Assembly (NCBI GenBank): GCA_003252195.1
Contig: QKFK01000054.1
Span: 1-8,392 of the forward strand
DNA from: Rhodospirillales bacterium
Lineage (GTDB): Bacteria; Pseudomonadota; Alphaproteobacteria; QKFK01; SZUA-500
Direction: 5' to 3'
Length of the DNA: 8,392 nucleotides
The position numbers were made by a program, and so were the translations under genes. The notes beneath the pieces are model-generated. The model searched no databases. It saw nothing but the letters and a program-made list of their open reading frames with translations, and was not told the DNA's origin. Every line of letters starts with the position of its first letter. Position 1 is the stretch's first letter. Of this stretch, positions 1-7,821 are shown in pieces.

Positions 1-34
1 GATTAGATAATTTTTGTAGCAATTGCTCTTTCAT
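1..34 (-). CDS. Probable start of the next gene after murJ (5' fragment, unidentified)
   Basis: A - strand ATG at 34-32 opens a frame that stays open to the window edge and reads MKEQLLQKLSN. A GGGTGAG stretch about 5 bases upstream (plus positions 40-46) is a plausible ribosome binding site, and a near-consensus promoter lies at 73-101. Together these make a real start likely, although 11 codons prove little. In many Alphaproteobacteria trpS follows murJ, but these residues do not resemble the usual TrpS N-terminus, which has an SGIQPTG-type motif near its start. I therefore do not assign a function. It could also be a chance ATG with the true start further left. Confidence 0.4.
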   Translation of the reverse strand, partial: MKEQLLQKLSN

Positions 35-72
35 TTTTCTCACCCGAAAATTAAAGATTAAATATGCGCTCA

Positions 73-101
73 ATTATAATAAAAACCCGCATAAATAGCA
101 A
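73..101 (-). promoter_or_regulatory. Sigma-70-type promoter for the gene leaving the left edge
   Basis: Read on the - strand, TTGCTA (101-96, 4 of 6 to the -35 consensus) is followed after exactly 17 bases by a perfect TATAAT (78-73). Transcription would start near 65-67 and leave a leader of about 30 bases before the ATG at 34. The promoter sits in the 85-bp gap between the murJ stop and that ATG, so the next gene probably has its own transcription start in addition to any read-through from murJ. The match is seen directly; activity is inferred. Confidence 0.6.
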
Positions 102-138
102 AGTAAAAGCAATTTCTTTTTAGCTTTTGCTTTTACTT
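101..138 (-). terminator. Inverted repeat across the murJ stop codon, possible terminator or 3' hairpin
   Basis: AAGTAAAAGCAA (101-112) and TTGCTTTTACTT (127-138) are perfect 12-bp complementary arms around a 14-base loop. The loop contains the murJ TAA (122-120), and the outer arm encodes the last murJ codons (SKSKS). A further AGC/GCT pairing (97-99 with 142-144) is possible past a bulge. On the murJ transcript this would form a long but AU-rich stem. No clean U-run follows it; the next bases read UGCUAUUUAUG. A classical intrinsic terminator is therefore doubtful, and a 3'-end stabilising or weak pausing hairpin is equally possible. Confidence 0.45.
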
Positions 139-1694
139 AAAGCTCTTTTGAACTCATCAACAATTATTGCCTTACTATATATGCCTACAATTAGGTAAGT
201 AATGCTACCAACGCCCACAAATCCAGCAAGAATGATAAGTCTATATATGGTAGATAAATCAATCCAATTTGGAATGTATTTATGAAGAGCGATTTGCATT
301 AAAACTAAAACCAATCCCATCGATAGGCTTGAGAACAATGTTGCTCTAGCTCTTTTTTTCATCTTACTATCAAAACTTACTATCTTTGTTTTTCTTAAAA
401 TTATCCAGTACATAAGGTTATTAGCCCAAGCGCTAATAGACGAAGAAGCTGCAATACCCACATAACCAAACATAAACATTAAGGTTACTGATGTGCAGAA
501 ATTAAGCACGAAAGAAACACCTGCAATTTTTACAGGAGTTTTGGTGTCTCCTCTGGCAAAGAAAGCTGGCATCATAACCTTAGAAACCACATAGGCAGGC
601 AGACCAAACGAGTAAGCCATTAAACAATATGCTGTAGCCTTTGCATCTGACAAAGCAAACTCCCCATGCTTAAACAAAGTAATAATCAAAGGCTCTGCAA
701 TTACTAAAAAAGCTACCGCAGAAGGAACAGTCAAAACTAGAGCAAATTCTAACGCCCGATTAAATGAATGATTAGCATCATCAAATTTTTCTTGTTTTAT
801 CTGAGAAGATAACAAAGGAAGCAACGCCGTTCCTATCGCAATACCAATCACCCCTAATGGCAATTGAGTAAGACGATTGGCATAATACATCCATGACACA
901 GCACCGTTCGATACCAAAGAAACTAAGATAGTATCAACGGTTAAATTAATTTGATAAATTCCTGCACCGATAATTCCTGGGGCTATTCTACGCATTAAAG
1001 TTCTAACTTCTGGACCTATTCCAAATTTTACCAATCCTTTAATATCTAAAAACAAACCAAACTTATCTTGCTTTAAGCTGTGTTTTAGCCACATAAGCTG
1101 AATAATTCCGCCCAAAGATGTTGCTATAGCTAGCGTATAAGCAACATTTGGGAAACAAAGCCTACCTAATATAGCGCCAGCAATTAACGTAATATTTAAT
1201 ATAATTGGATTAATTGCTGGAGCCGCAAACTTACCAAGAGAGTTTAACACCCCAGATTGTAGTGAAGACATTGAAACAAACAACAAAAATGGAAATGTAA
1301 TTCTTGTAAGCTCAATCGCCAATTCACTTTTGCCCTCTATAGCATCAAAACCAGGGGCAAAAATTATCATGGCAAAAGGCATAATAATTTCCATGACAAT
1401 TAAAAAAGCCAAAAGTACAACAAAGAGCATCGCATAAGCTCTTGAAGCAAAACCCTCTGCTTTTTCTTTTGACTCTGCTAACGAACCAGAAAACATTGGT
1501 ACAAAAGCAGCATTAAACGCCCCTTCAGCAAAAAGCTGGCGGAATAAATTAGGAAATTTTAACGCCACAAGGAACGCGTCAGACACAGCTCCAGCGCCCA
1601 ACACATTAGCTATACACATATCCCTGACAAAACCGAGCAAACGGCTTATCATAGTAAAAACACTCACTGTTGCGATAGACTTTATAAGACTCAT
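120..1694 (-). CDS. murJ: Lipid II flippase MurJ (MviN family)
   Basis: This integral inner-membrane protein moves the peptidoglycan precursor lipid II from the cytoplasmic to the periplasmic face, an essential step in wall synthesis. At 524 aa it is close to the usual length of just over 500, and it is hydrophobic throughout, as expected for the family's 14 helices. Family signatures are clear: SRLLGFVRD at 17-25, and DAF..A...PN..R.LFAEGAF..AFVP at 39-66. Arginines at 18, 24 and 52 sit at the positions shown to be essential in E. coli MurJ, and R274 in YANRLTQLPLGVIGIAIGT matches E. coli R270. The gene lies 62 bp after glnD and is probably last in the mutS transcript. The start gives the standard MSLIKS N-terminus, but the upstream bases are nearly all A/T with no recognisable Shine-Dalgarno. 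The gene is intact. Confidence 0.96.
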   Translation of the reverse strand: MSLIKSIATVSVFTMISRLLGFVRDMCIANVLGAGAVSDAFLVALKFPNLFRQLFAEGAFNAAFVPMFSGSLAESKEKAEGFASRAYAMLFVVLLAFLIVMEIIMPFAMIIFAPGFDAIEGKSELAIELTRITFPFLLFVSMSSLQSGVLNSLGKFAAPAINPIILNITLIAGAILGRLCFPNVAYTLAIATSLGGIIQLMWLKHSLKQDKFGLFLDIKGLVKFGIGPEVRTLMRRIAPGIIGAGIYQINLTVDTILVSLVSNGAVSWMYYANRLTQLPLGVIGIAIGTALLPLLSSQIKQEKFDDANHSFNRALEFALVLTVPSAVAFLVIAEPLIITLFKHGEFALSDAKATAYCLMAYSFGLPAYVVSKVMMPAFFARGDTKTPVKIAGVSFVLNFCTSVTLMFMFGYVGIAASSSISAWANNLMYWIILRKTKIVSFDSKMKKRARATLFSSLSMGLVLVLMQIALHKYIPNWIDLSTIYRLIILAGFVGVGSITYLIVGIYSKAIIVDEFKRALSKSKS

Positions 1695-1756
1695 ATTTGT
1701 TATTTCATATTTAATTTTTTAAGCCGATAAACTTATCATTTATAGCCTGTAATCTC

Positions 1757-4477
1757 TTACAATTTTACTAATTTTTCTAGGTCAGACTGCAAATTATTTA
1801 TTAAGTTTTCATCGCTGAGCTTAAACCCAAATTTATCTTTAACATAAAACACGTCTGCAACCCGAGCACCATATGTATAAATATGCGCTGAAGAAATTTG
1901 TATATCCAAATTTTGCAATATATCAGATAATTCAAACAAGAAACCTATCTTATCATCTGCGGTAATTTCTATAATTGTGTGAGTTGTTGAAATATTGTTA
2001 TCGATAATAACCGTGCCACCTTTACGCATTAAGTCTTTATATTTTGAACTAACGTCGCTTTTAATCACCCTTTGCAACTCTGCTTTTACATCAACATCAT
2101 GATTAATTGCTTTAACAATATTTTTCTTTAATTTTTCTTGCATGCGGGGCTCTAGAACAGCGCCACCATTTGCCTCTTCTATTAAAAAGCTATCTAAAAT
2201 CATGCCGTTTTCAAAGGTTGTGATTTTTGCATTTATAATAGAGGTTTGGCTCATGGCTATTCCTCCACAAATAAGCGAAAACATACCTTTTGAATCATGA
2301 GTATAAATTGTTATTTCGCTGGCTTGATTATTATCCTTATGCGTAATGTCAAAGGCAACTTTCGCTCCATCTTTTTGCGCTCTTTCAATAAGCTTAACAT
2401 GAGAAAAAATTTCTTCTTCTTCATAACCGAGCCAATAAGAAGCATCTCCGCCAGAAACATGTTCTGATATAATATTTATATAATTTTCTTCACCATATTT
2501 TTCTGCAAAAGCGCGCTTCTTTGCCTCAACCCTTTCTGCGTTGCTAATTTTTGAAGATCCATATAATTTTTCTTCAGATAGACGATATAATTCTTTAACT
2601 AAGGTGCTTTTCCAATTAGTCCATATCTTAGGGCCAACCGCCATAATATCTGACACCGTAATTGCCATAAGAGCCTTAAGTCTTTCTGGCGTTTGTACCT
2701 TTTCTAAAAAGTCTTTAATAACTTTATCTTGACCAATATCACGCTTAAAGGCTGTATGAGGTATTAATAAATGCCCTCTTACTAGCCACGCGACTTCTTC
2801 ACATTCTGCATCATTTAGCCCAAGCCGTTTAGCAAGTTTACGAGCTAATTTTTCTCCTTTAACAGAGTGATCGCCCCCTCTTCCTTTGGCAATGTCATGA
2901 AGAAAAGCTGCAACATAAATTATCCGCTTATTATGTAACGCCGATATCATTTCTGAGAAAAATTTTATATCATCTGAGGTTGTTTCAACATCATCTAAAA
3001 GCTCTAAATTGTTATTCTCTAAAGCCTGCAAAGAACCAACTGTTCTTATAGTGTGTTCGTCTGTAGTATAAACATGATACATATCAAATTGCATCTGGGC
3101 TGTAATACGAGCAAACGCAGGAATAAACACCGCTAGCACCCCCGCATCACTCATACGTCGCAAATTCTTTTCTGCGTTTTCACCACACAAAATATCTAAA
3201 AATATTTTATTAGCCTCAGGATTTTTGCGGAGTGCCACAATTTTATGTAGATTATCAGATATAAGTTGCAACATCTTAGGGTGAATATCGCAATCATTAA
3301 CCTGAACAACCCTAAACATTTTAATAAAATCAATCGGGTTATTTAAAAAATCACTTTCTGAAAAGCAATATAATCTTTTACCTAAAACAATAAAATTATC
3401 ATCTAAATCCATTATCTTTTTGGTAGCTAAATTAGATGTTTCAAGATTATATTTTTCTTCAATCAATGCGCAAAAGATACCTGTTAAATTTCCGACAATC
3501 TTGGCATGAAGAAAATATGTCTTCATAAATTTTTCGACCGCCAATTGACGCGAAATGTCTTTATAGCCCATGCGTTCCGCTATCTCTTTTTGGGCATCAA
3601 AAGTAAGAGAATCTTGAATTCTGCCCGCTAAATAATGAAGATGGCAGCGAACTTCTACAAAAAAATCATGCGCTTTTATAAAAGAATTAATGGTGCTTTC
3701 AGAAAGAATTTTTCTCTCGGCTAATTCTTGAACATCCATAATCCCAAAAATATATTTTGCTAGCCAAAATAGCACGTGCAAATCGCGCAAACCGCCACGC
3801 CCATTTTTAACATTTGGCTCAACCAAATAACGTGATATCTCCATTTTAGAAGAACGTTCATTACGCTCATCAAGCTTGGCTTTTACAAACTCTTTTATAG
3901 TTTTGTCAGCTATTTGCTTACGGTATGTTTTTTCAAATTCAGTAAATTGTTTTTTATTTCCACAAATAAATCTCGCTTCTAAAAGATTAGTGCGAATAGT
4001 CATGTCTTCTTTGGCATATTTAATAGATTCTTTTAAGGTTCTTACCCCATGACCGAGCTTAAACTTCAAATCCCACATAAAATATAAAACAAATTCAATT
4101 AATTTTGTTTGTTCTTTGCTGTAGCTGTTAGGTGGCATAAACAACAAATCAATATCAGAATATGGGGCTAAAACTTTTCTGCCATACCCACCCACGGCGA
4201 TTACAGATATTTCATCTGCTTTTTGCTTTAAGTTAAATACTTTGTCTGCCCCAAAAGAAAATAAAAAGCTGATTAGCTCATCTACTAAGTCAGCATTAAT
4301 CATAGATGTTTCTATGCCACTTTTTTTAGAACTTAAAAAATCTTGCTTTATCTTAAGGCGTTTTTCTTCCAAATAACCCTTTAGCAATAACAACAAATCA
4401 GCCTTCTTTAAGGCCTCGTCTTTGTCTTCTTGCCAAATTTTTTCTGCTGATAAATATATATCTGTTATTTCAGTCAT
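1757..4477 (-). CDS. glnD: Bifunctional PII uridylyltransferase / uridylyl-removing enzyme GlnD
   Basis: GlnD is the cytoplasmic glutamine sensor that adds UMP to PII proteins when nitrogen is scarce and removes it when glutamine is plentiful, thereby setting glutamine synthetase activity and nitrogen gene expression. All four family parts are visible in 906 aa (E. coli has 890). The nucleotidyltransferase domain carries GGYGRKVLAPYSDIDLL at 96-112, with catalytic aspartates D108 and D110. A linker holds the EPNVKNGRGGLRD signature at 220-232. The HD hydrolase domain has H475 and the H527-D528 pair in FLHDIAKGRGGDHS. Two C-terminal ACT domains start near 720 and 831 and would bind glutamine. 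The ATG directly follows the TAG of the preceding gene (TAGATG), with no strong Shine-Dalgarno, so translational coupling is likely. No PII gene (glnB/glnK) is in the window. The enzyme appears complete. Confidence 0.96.
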   Translation of the reverse strand: MTEITDIYLSAEKIWQEDKDEALKKADLLLLLKGYLEEKRLKIKQDFLSSKKSGIETSMINADLVDELISFLFSFGADKVFNLKQKADEISVIAVGGYGRKVLAPYSDIDLLFMPPNSYSKEQTKLIEFVLYFMWDLKFKLGHGVRTLKESIKYAKEDMTIRTNLLEARFICGNKKQFTEFEKTYRKQIADKTIKEFVKAKLDERNERSSKMEISRYLVEPNVKNGRGGLRDLHVLFWLAKYIFGIMDVQELAERKILSESTINSFIKAHDFFVEVRCHLHYLAGRIQDSLTFDAQKEIAERMGYKDISRQLAVEKFMKTYFLHAKIVGNLTGIFCALIEEKYNLETSNLATKKIMDLDDNFIVLGKRLYCFSESDFLNNPIDFIKMFRVVQVNDCDIHPKMLQLISDNLHKIVALRKNPEANKIFLDILCGENAEKNLRRMSDAGVLAVFIPAFARITAQMQFDMYHVYTTDEHTIRTVGSLQALENNNLELLDDVETTSDDIKFFSEMISALHNKRIIYVAAFLHDIAKGRGGDHSVKGEKLARKLAKRLGLNDAECEEVAWLVRGHLLIPHTAFKRDIGQDKVIKDFLEKVQTPERLKALMAITVSDIMAVGPKIWTNWKSTLVKELYRLSEEKLYGSSKISNAERVEAKKRAFAEKYGEENYINIISEHVSGGDASYWLGYEEEEIFSHVKLIERAQKDGAKVAFDITHKDNNQASEITIYTHDSKGMFSLICGGIAMSQTSIINAKITTFENGMILDSFLIEEANGGAVLEPRMQEKLKKNIVKAINHDVDVKAELQRVIKSDVSSKYKDLMRKGGTVIIDNNISTTHTIIEITADDKIGFLFELSDILQNLDIQISSAHIYTYGARVADVFYVKDKFGFKLSDENLINNLQSDLEKLVKL

Positions 4478-4969
4478 CTATGTCTGCTTTAAGAGCCTAT
4501 CTGGAATTATAAAGTCAACCATTTTCCAATTAATCATATCATATCTTTTGAATATAAATACAACTGAATCTTCATATTTTTTGTTACCGAATTTTATGTA
4601 TATTTCATTAAATGAATTATACTTCCATAAGTATGATTTCAAATCATCGTGACAATGTTGTTTATTAATAACGTCATTAAATTTAAGAATTTTTATTAAA
4701 TTTATCTCATCGCTAAAATTATTTACAACTGTATTTAGATGCTCCTCTGCGTCGTCATCTTCTGTGGTTGTTTGTGGGGCTAATCTCTTTGCTAAATTAC
4801 TTTTTAACAAACTAAAATCGACATAATTAGAAAGGTTGGTTTGCTTATCTTCATCAACCAGATTGTGTAATCTATAAAAATAAACATATGGAGACACTAG
4901 CAAAACAATAGCAAAAACAACTATTGAGCAAAATCCATAAAATAACTTCTTATTTGTTATATTTATCAT
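4478..4969 (-). CDS. Small membrane-anchored DUF2939-like protein of unknown function
   Basis: This protein of 163 aa starts with a short polar stretch and one hydrophobic helix at about 9-27. SPYVYFYRLHNLVDE and SNYVDFSLLKSNLAKRL follow (26-62). That pattern, a helix then SPY..lY.l......d...l..YVDF..L..sL, is what I recall of DUF2939 (PF11159), and the C-terminal WKMVDFIIP (148-156) fits its end. I place it there by motif only. The middle has an acidic linker (TTTEDDDAEE, 67-76). It is probably an inner-membrane-anchored protein with a periplasmic domain; there is no lipobox, and C14 lies inside the helix. The start overlaps the mutS stop as ATGA, and the TAG abuts the glnD ATG, so it is locked into the operon. 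GC is about 26%, clearly below mutS. Function is unknown. Confidence 0.8.
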   Translation of the reverse strand: MINITNKKLFYGFCSIVVFAIVLLVSPYVYFYRLHNLVDEDKQTNLSNYVDFSLLKSNLAKRLAPQTTTEDDDAEEHLNTVVNNFSDEINLIKILKFNDVINKQHCHDDLKSYLWKYNSFNEIYIKFGNKKYEDSVVFIFKRYDMINWKMVDFIIPDRLLKQT

Positions 4970-7701
4970 TTGCTTGCTTTAAGCTTAATTCTATAAAGCT
5001 CTTCTAATGCTTGACGAGGAGTTAAGTCATCAGGGTTTAGTCCTTTGAGCTCATTTAACAATTCTTCTATATGAGCAGGAGTTTTAGCGGTTGTTTCTTT
5101 TTTCATTGCTGTGGCAAAAAGAGGTAAATCATCGGCTAATTTAGAAACAGCAGAAGATTGCTCCCCTTCTTCTAATGTCGATAAAACCGCCTCGGCACGA
5201 TTAATAACTACTGATGGCAAGCCTGCTAATTTTGCCACATGAATACCATATGATCTATCTGCCGAACCCGCGATAATTTCATGCAAAAACACCACATCAT
5301 CATTCCATTCGGTAATTTTTACGGTACGCAAAGAAAGCTTGTCCATTTTTGATGCTAATGAAGTTAGCTCATGATAGTGCGTAGCAAATAACGAGCGACA
5401 TTTATTAATCTCATGCAAATGCTCAACCACCGCCCAAGCAATTGACAAACCATCAAACGTTGCTGTACCGCGACCAATTTCATCTAAAATCACAAATGAG
5501 CGCTCATCTGCTTGATTGATAATTGATGCAGTTTCAACCATCTCAACCATAAAGGTTGAGCGACCTCTAGCTAAATCATCAGCAGCACCAACCCTACTAA
5601 ATAAGCGGTTTATAGAGCCAATTTTAGCTGACGCAGCAGGAACATAACAACCAGCTTGAGCTAATATCGCAATTAAAGCATTTTGGCGCAAGAATGTACT
5701 TTTACCAGCCATATTTGGACCTGTAATCAGCCATATTTTATCGGTATTTTCTTTGCCTTTTTCTACGCCGCCTAAAATGCAATCATTAGCAACAAACGCG
5801 CCTTCTTTAGCATCGGCCAAAGCTTTTTCTACCACGGGGTGGCGTCCGCCAGTTATCTCAAAATCAAGAGTGTTGTCTATTACTGGTCTAGCATAATCTT
5901 TTTCTACCGCAAGCTCGGCTAATGCTGCGGATACATCAATCTCAGCCAGTGCTTTAGATGCCCCAGCTATTTCTTCTCCGCGAGCTAAAATTTCTTTTAC
6001 TAAATCGGCAAATAGCTCTAACTCAAGTGCAACTGCTTTTTCACTAGAACCACGTAGCTTATTCTCTAGCTCTGATAATTCTACCGTTACAAAGCGCACA
6101 CAATTAGCTGTTGTTTGACGATGAATAAACGCCGTGCCTTCTTCTGATGATATATTTGCTGTTTCTATCAGCCTTTGACCATGACGAGAAGGAACCTCTA
6201 CAAAATAACCTAGTACGTTATTATTCTTAATTTTCAAGGTGTTTATATCAACCTCAGCCGCATATTTAGCTTGTAATTCCGCAATTAACCGATGGCTCTT
6301 TGCTTTTAATCCTTTAAGCTCGTCTAATGCCAAATCATAACCCTCGGCAATAAAACCACCATCTCTTGCTAAAAGGGGCAAGTCTTCTGCCAATGAGCGA
6401 GACAATCTATCAACTACAGTGTCATGATTGCCCATTGCTTCTATTATATTCTTAAGTGCTTCTGGCAAGTCATTAATAATATCAGAGGCATAGCCTGCAA
6501 TATTGCGAATAATGTTTCTGATTTTAGGGATTTGTGAGAGAGTATCTTTAATCGATGCTAAATCTCTAGGTCCGCCACGCTCTAATGAAATGCGGGTAAA
6601 AGCTCTTTCCATATCGGGGCAAGATTTTAATATCTCACGTACCTGCTCCCTAATCTCTGGCATATTAACAAAAAAATCTATCACATCTAGGCGCTGATTA
6701 ATCTCTGCGGGATCTGTTAATGGGGCAGAAATTCTTTGTACTAACAAACGAGCTCCAACACCTGTAACAGTTTTATCAATAACGCTGATTAAACTACCTT
6801 TTTTCTCACCGCTCAATGTTTCGGTTAACTCTAAGTTTTTGCGAGTAGCAGAATCAATTTCCATAAAGCTACCTTGCCCAAACTTTTGCGGAGTACGGAT
6901 AACAGGCATTTTTCCTTTTTGGGTAAGATTAATATAATCGAGTAAAACACCACCCGCACTAACCTCTGCTTTAGAAAAATCTCCAAATGATGATAAGGTT
7001 TTAACTCCAAAAAACTCTTCTATTCTTTTTTGAGCATTTTCAAAATTAAATCTCGCCATTGGTAATGGGCTAATAATATTTTTCCATTCAGCAAAAACAT
7101 TATAAAAACTTGGATTTTGAATTAATGAATCTGATATCACAATCTCACTAGGAGATAATCTTGATAATGCGGTGCTCAGTGATATCTCAGGATTATTTAT
7201 TGATATTTCTTGAAAGAAAAAATCTCCTGTTGAGATGTCGGCCCATGCAAGAGCTTGCTTTCCCTGCAACTGACTAACGCATACTAAATAATTGTGTTTT
7301 CTAGCATCTAACAAATTATCTTCGGTAATTGTACCCGAGGTTACAAGACGCACTACCTCACGGCGAACCACAGCTTTATATCCGCGTTTTTTTGCCTCAG
7401 CGGGGTCTTCAGTCTGCTCGCAAACCGCAACCTTAAAACCTTTGCGAATTAACTTTGATAAATACATTTCGTGAGAATGAACAGGCACACCACACATAGG
7501 AATATCTTCGCCCATATGTTTGCCACGTTTTGTTAAAGCAATGTCTAAAGCTTCTGACGCATTAACCGCGTCATTAAAAAACATCTCATAAAAATCACCC
7601 ATACGATAAAATAGCAGATATTCCTTATGCTGCTCTTTTATCTCCAAATATTGTGACATCATCGGAGTTACTGGGTAATTTTCTTGATCTGTATTTTCCA
7701 T
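4966..7701 (-). CDS. mutS: DNA mismatch repair protein MutS
   Basis: MutS recognises base mismatches and small loops after replication and, as an ATP-controlled sliding clamp, recruits MutL. The 911-aa product is full length (E. coli has 853; alphaproteobacterial forms tend to be longer). Domain I has the mismatch-contacting Phe-X-Glu motif F37-Y38-E39 in YRMGDFYEMF. The connector and lever regions follow, and the NNNVLGYFVEV motif near 493-503 marks the core/clamp transition. The ATPase has Walker A GPNMAGKST at 661-669, an ARGRSTFMVEM signature, Walker B VILDE with D740-E741, and ATHYHEL at 773-779. The tail carries DDLPLF (857-862), a plausible sliding-clamp-binding motif, and a final LTPRQALEELYRIK segment typical of the oligomerisation end. 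The ATG is preceded by only a weak AAGAAACG. It is first in the - strand run and divergent from maeB. Nothing is truncated. Confidence 0.98.
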   Translation of the reverse strand: MENTDQENYPVTPMMSQYLEIKEQHKEYLLFYRMGDFYEMFFNDAVNASEALDIALTKRGKHMGEDIPMCGVPVHSHEMYLSKLIRKGFKVAVCEQTEDPAEAKKRGYKAVVRREVVRLVTSGTITEDNLLDARKHNYLVCVSQLQGKQALAWADISTGDFFFQEISINNPEISLSTALSRLSPSEIVISDSLIQNPSFYNVFAEWKNIISPLPMARFNFENAQKRIEEFFGVKTLSSFGDFSKAEVSAGGVLLDYINLTQKGKMPVIRTPQKFGQGSFMEIDSATRKNLELTETLSGEKKGSLISVIDKTVTGVGARLLVQRISAPLTDPAEINQRLDVIDFFVNMPEIREQVREILKSCPDMERAFTRISLERGGPRDLASIKDTLSQIPKIRNIIRNIAGYASDIINDLPEALKNIIEAMGNHDTVVDRLSRSLAEDLPLLARDGGFIAEGYDLALDELKGLKAKSHRLIAELQAKYAAEVDINTLKIKNNNVLGYFVEVPSRHGQRLIETANISSEEGTAFIHRQTTANCVRFVTVELSELENKLRGSSEKAVALELELFADLVKEILARGEEIAGASKALAEIDVSAALAELAVEKDYARPVIDNTLDFEITGGRHPVVEKALADAKEGAFVANDCILGGVEKGKENTDKIWLITGPNMAGKSTFLRQNALIAILAQAGCYVPAASAKIGSINRLFSRVGAADDLARGRSTFMVEMVETASIINQADERSFVILDEIGRGTATFDGLSIAWAVVEHLHEINKCRSLFATHYHELTSLASKMDKLSLRTVKITEWNDDVVFLHEIIAGSADRSYGIHVAKLAGLPSVVINRAEAVLSTLEEGEQSSAVSKLADDLPLFATAMKKETTAKTPAHIEELLNELKGLNPDDLTPRQALEELYRIKLKASK

Positions 7702-7737
7702 TTTATTTTATCGTTTCTTGCTCTATAAAAAAAATCT

Positions 7738-7769
7738 GTGTTAGCATAGCAAAACAATTGTCTTAACAC
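7738..7769. repeat. Inverted repeat between the divergent mutS and maeB promoters
   Basis: GTGTTA (7738-7743) and TAACAC (7764-7769) form a perfect 6-bp dyad whose half-sites are 26 bp apart centre to centre. A CAATTG palindrome (7755-7760) lies near the middle. The left half touches the candidate mutS -10 and the right half touches the candidate maeB -35, so a dimeric protein bound here could affect both genes. Six-base arms in AT-rich DNA can arise by chance, and no known operator was recognised. Confidence 0.3.
7743..7751 (-). promoter_or_regulatory. Candidate extended -10 promoter for the mutS transcript
   Basis: On the - strand TGCTATGCT (7751-7743) fits the extended -10 pattern TGnTAtnnT. 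It would start transcription near 7736, about 35 bases before the mutS ATG. No convincing -35 is found 16-18 bases upstream, which extended -10 promoters can tolerate. It lies inside the only gap upstream of mutS, so the promoter of the mutS-DUF2939-glnD-murJ run should be here or close by. The motif is short and the surrounding DNA is AT-rich, so this is a candidate only. Confidence 0.35.
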
Positions 7770-7786
7770 CATTAAGAGATTAGTAT
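7758..7786 (+). promoter_or_regulatory. Candidate sigma-70-type promoter for maeB
   Basis: On the + strand TTGTCT (7758-7763) and TAGTAT (7781-7786) each match 4 of 6 consensus bases and are separated by the ideal 17 bases. Transcription would start near 7793, leaving a leader of about 43 bases to the maeB ATG. It is back to back with the candidate mutS promoter. The spacing is good but the boxes are imperfect, so confidence is moderate. Confidence 0.4.
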
Positions 7787-7821
7787 CTGTAGCATTATTT
7801 CCACAGTTTTTTATTTATAAC

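Noticed and set aside
1726..1737. GATAAACTTATC as an intrinsic terminator after glnD
   Set aside because: The stem would be only 4-5 A/T-dominated pairs and is not followed directly by a U-run.
1739..1744. TATAAA on the - strand in the glnD-murJ gap as a murJ promoter
   Set aside because: No -35-like hexamer lies 16-18 bases upstream, and such a motif is expected by chance in DNA this AT-rich.
2541..2732. Open frame of 63 codons on the + strand inside glnD
   Set aside because: It is antisense to a conserved part of glnD with no family resemblance.
4422..4652. Open frame of 76 codons on the + strand across the glnD / DUF2939-like junction
   Set aside because: It is antisense to two supported genes, and its composition is what AT-rich antisense DNA produces by chance; no start signal was seen.
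6503..6697. Open frame of 64 codons on the + strand inside mutS
   Set aside because: It is antisense to the conserved MutS core, with no independent support.
7292..7474. Open frame of 60 codons on the + strand inside mutS
   Set aside because: It is antisense to the MutS N-terminal region, with no independent support.
120..7701. A novel defence or other specialised system formed by the - strand gene run
   Set aside because: Three of the four genes are ordinary housekeeping genes with intact family motifs in a familiar order; only the DUF2939-like gene is uncharacterised, and nothing indicates a joint new function.
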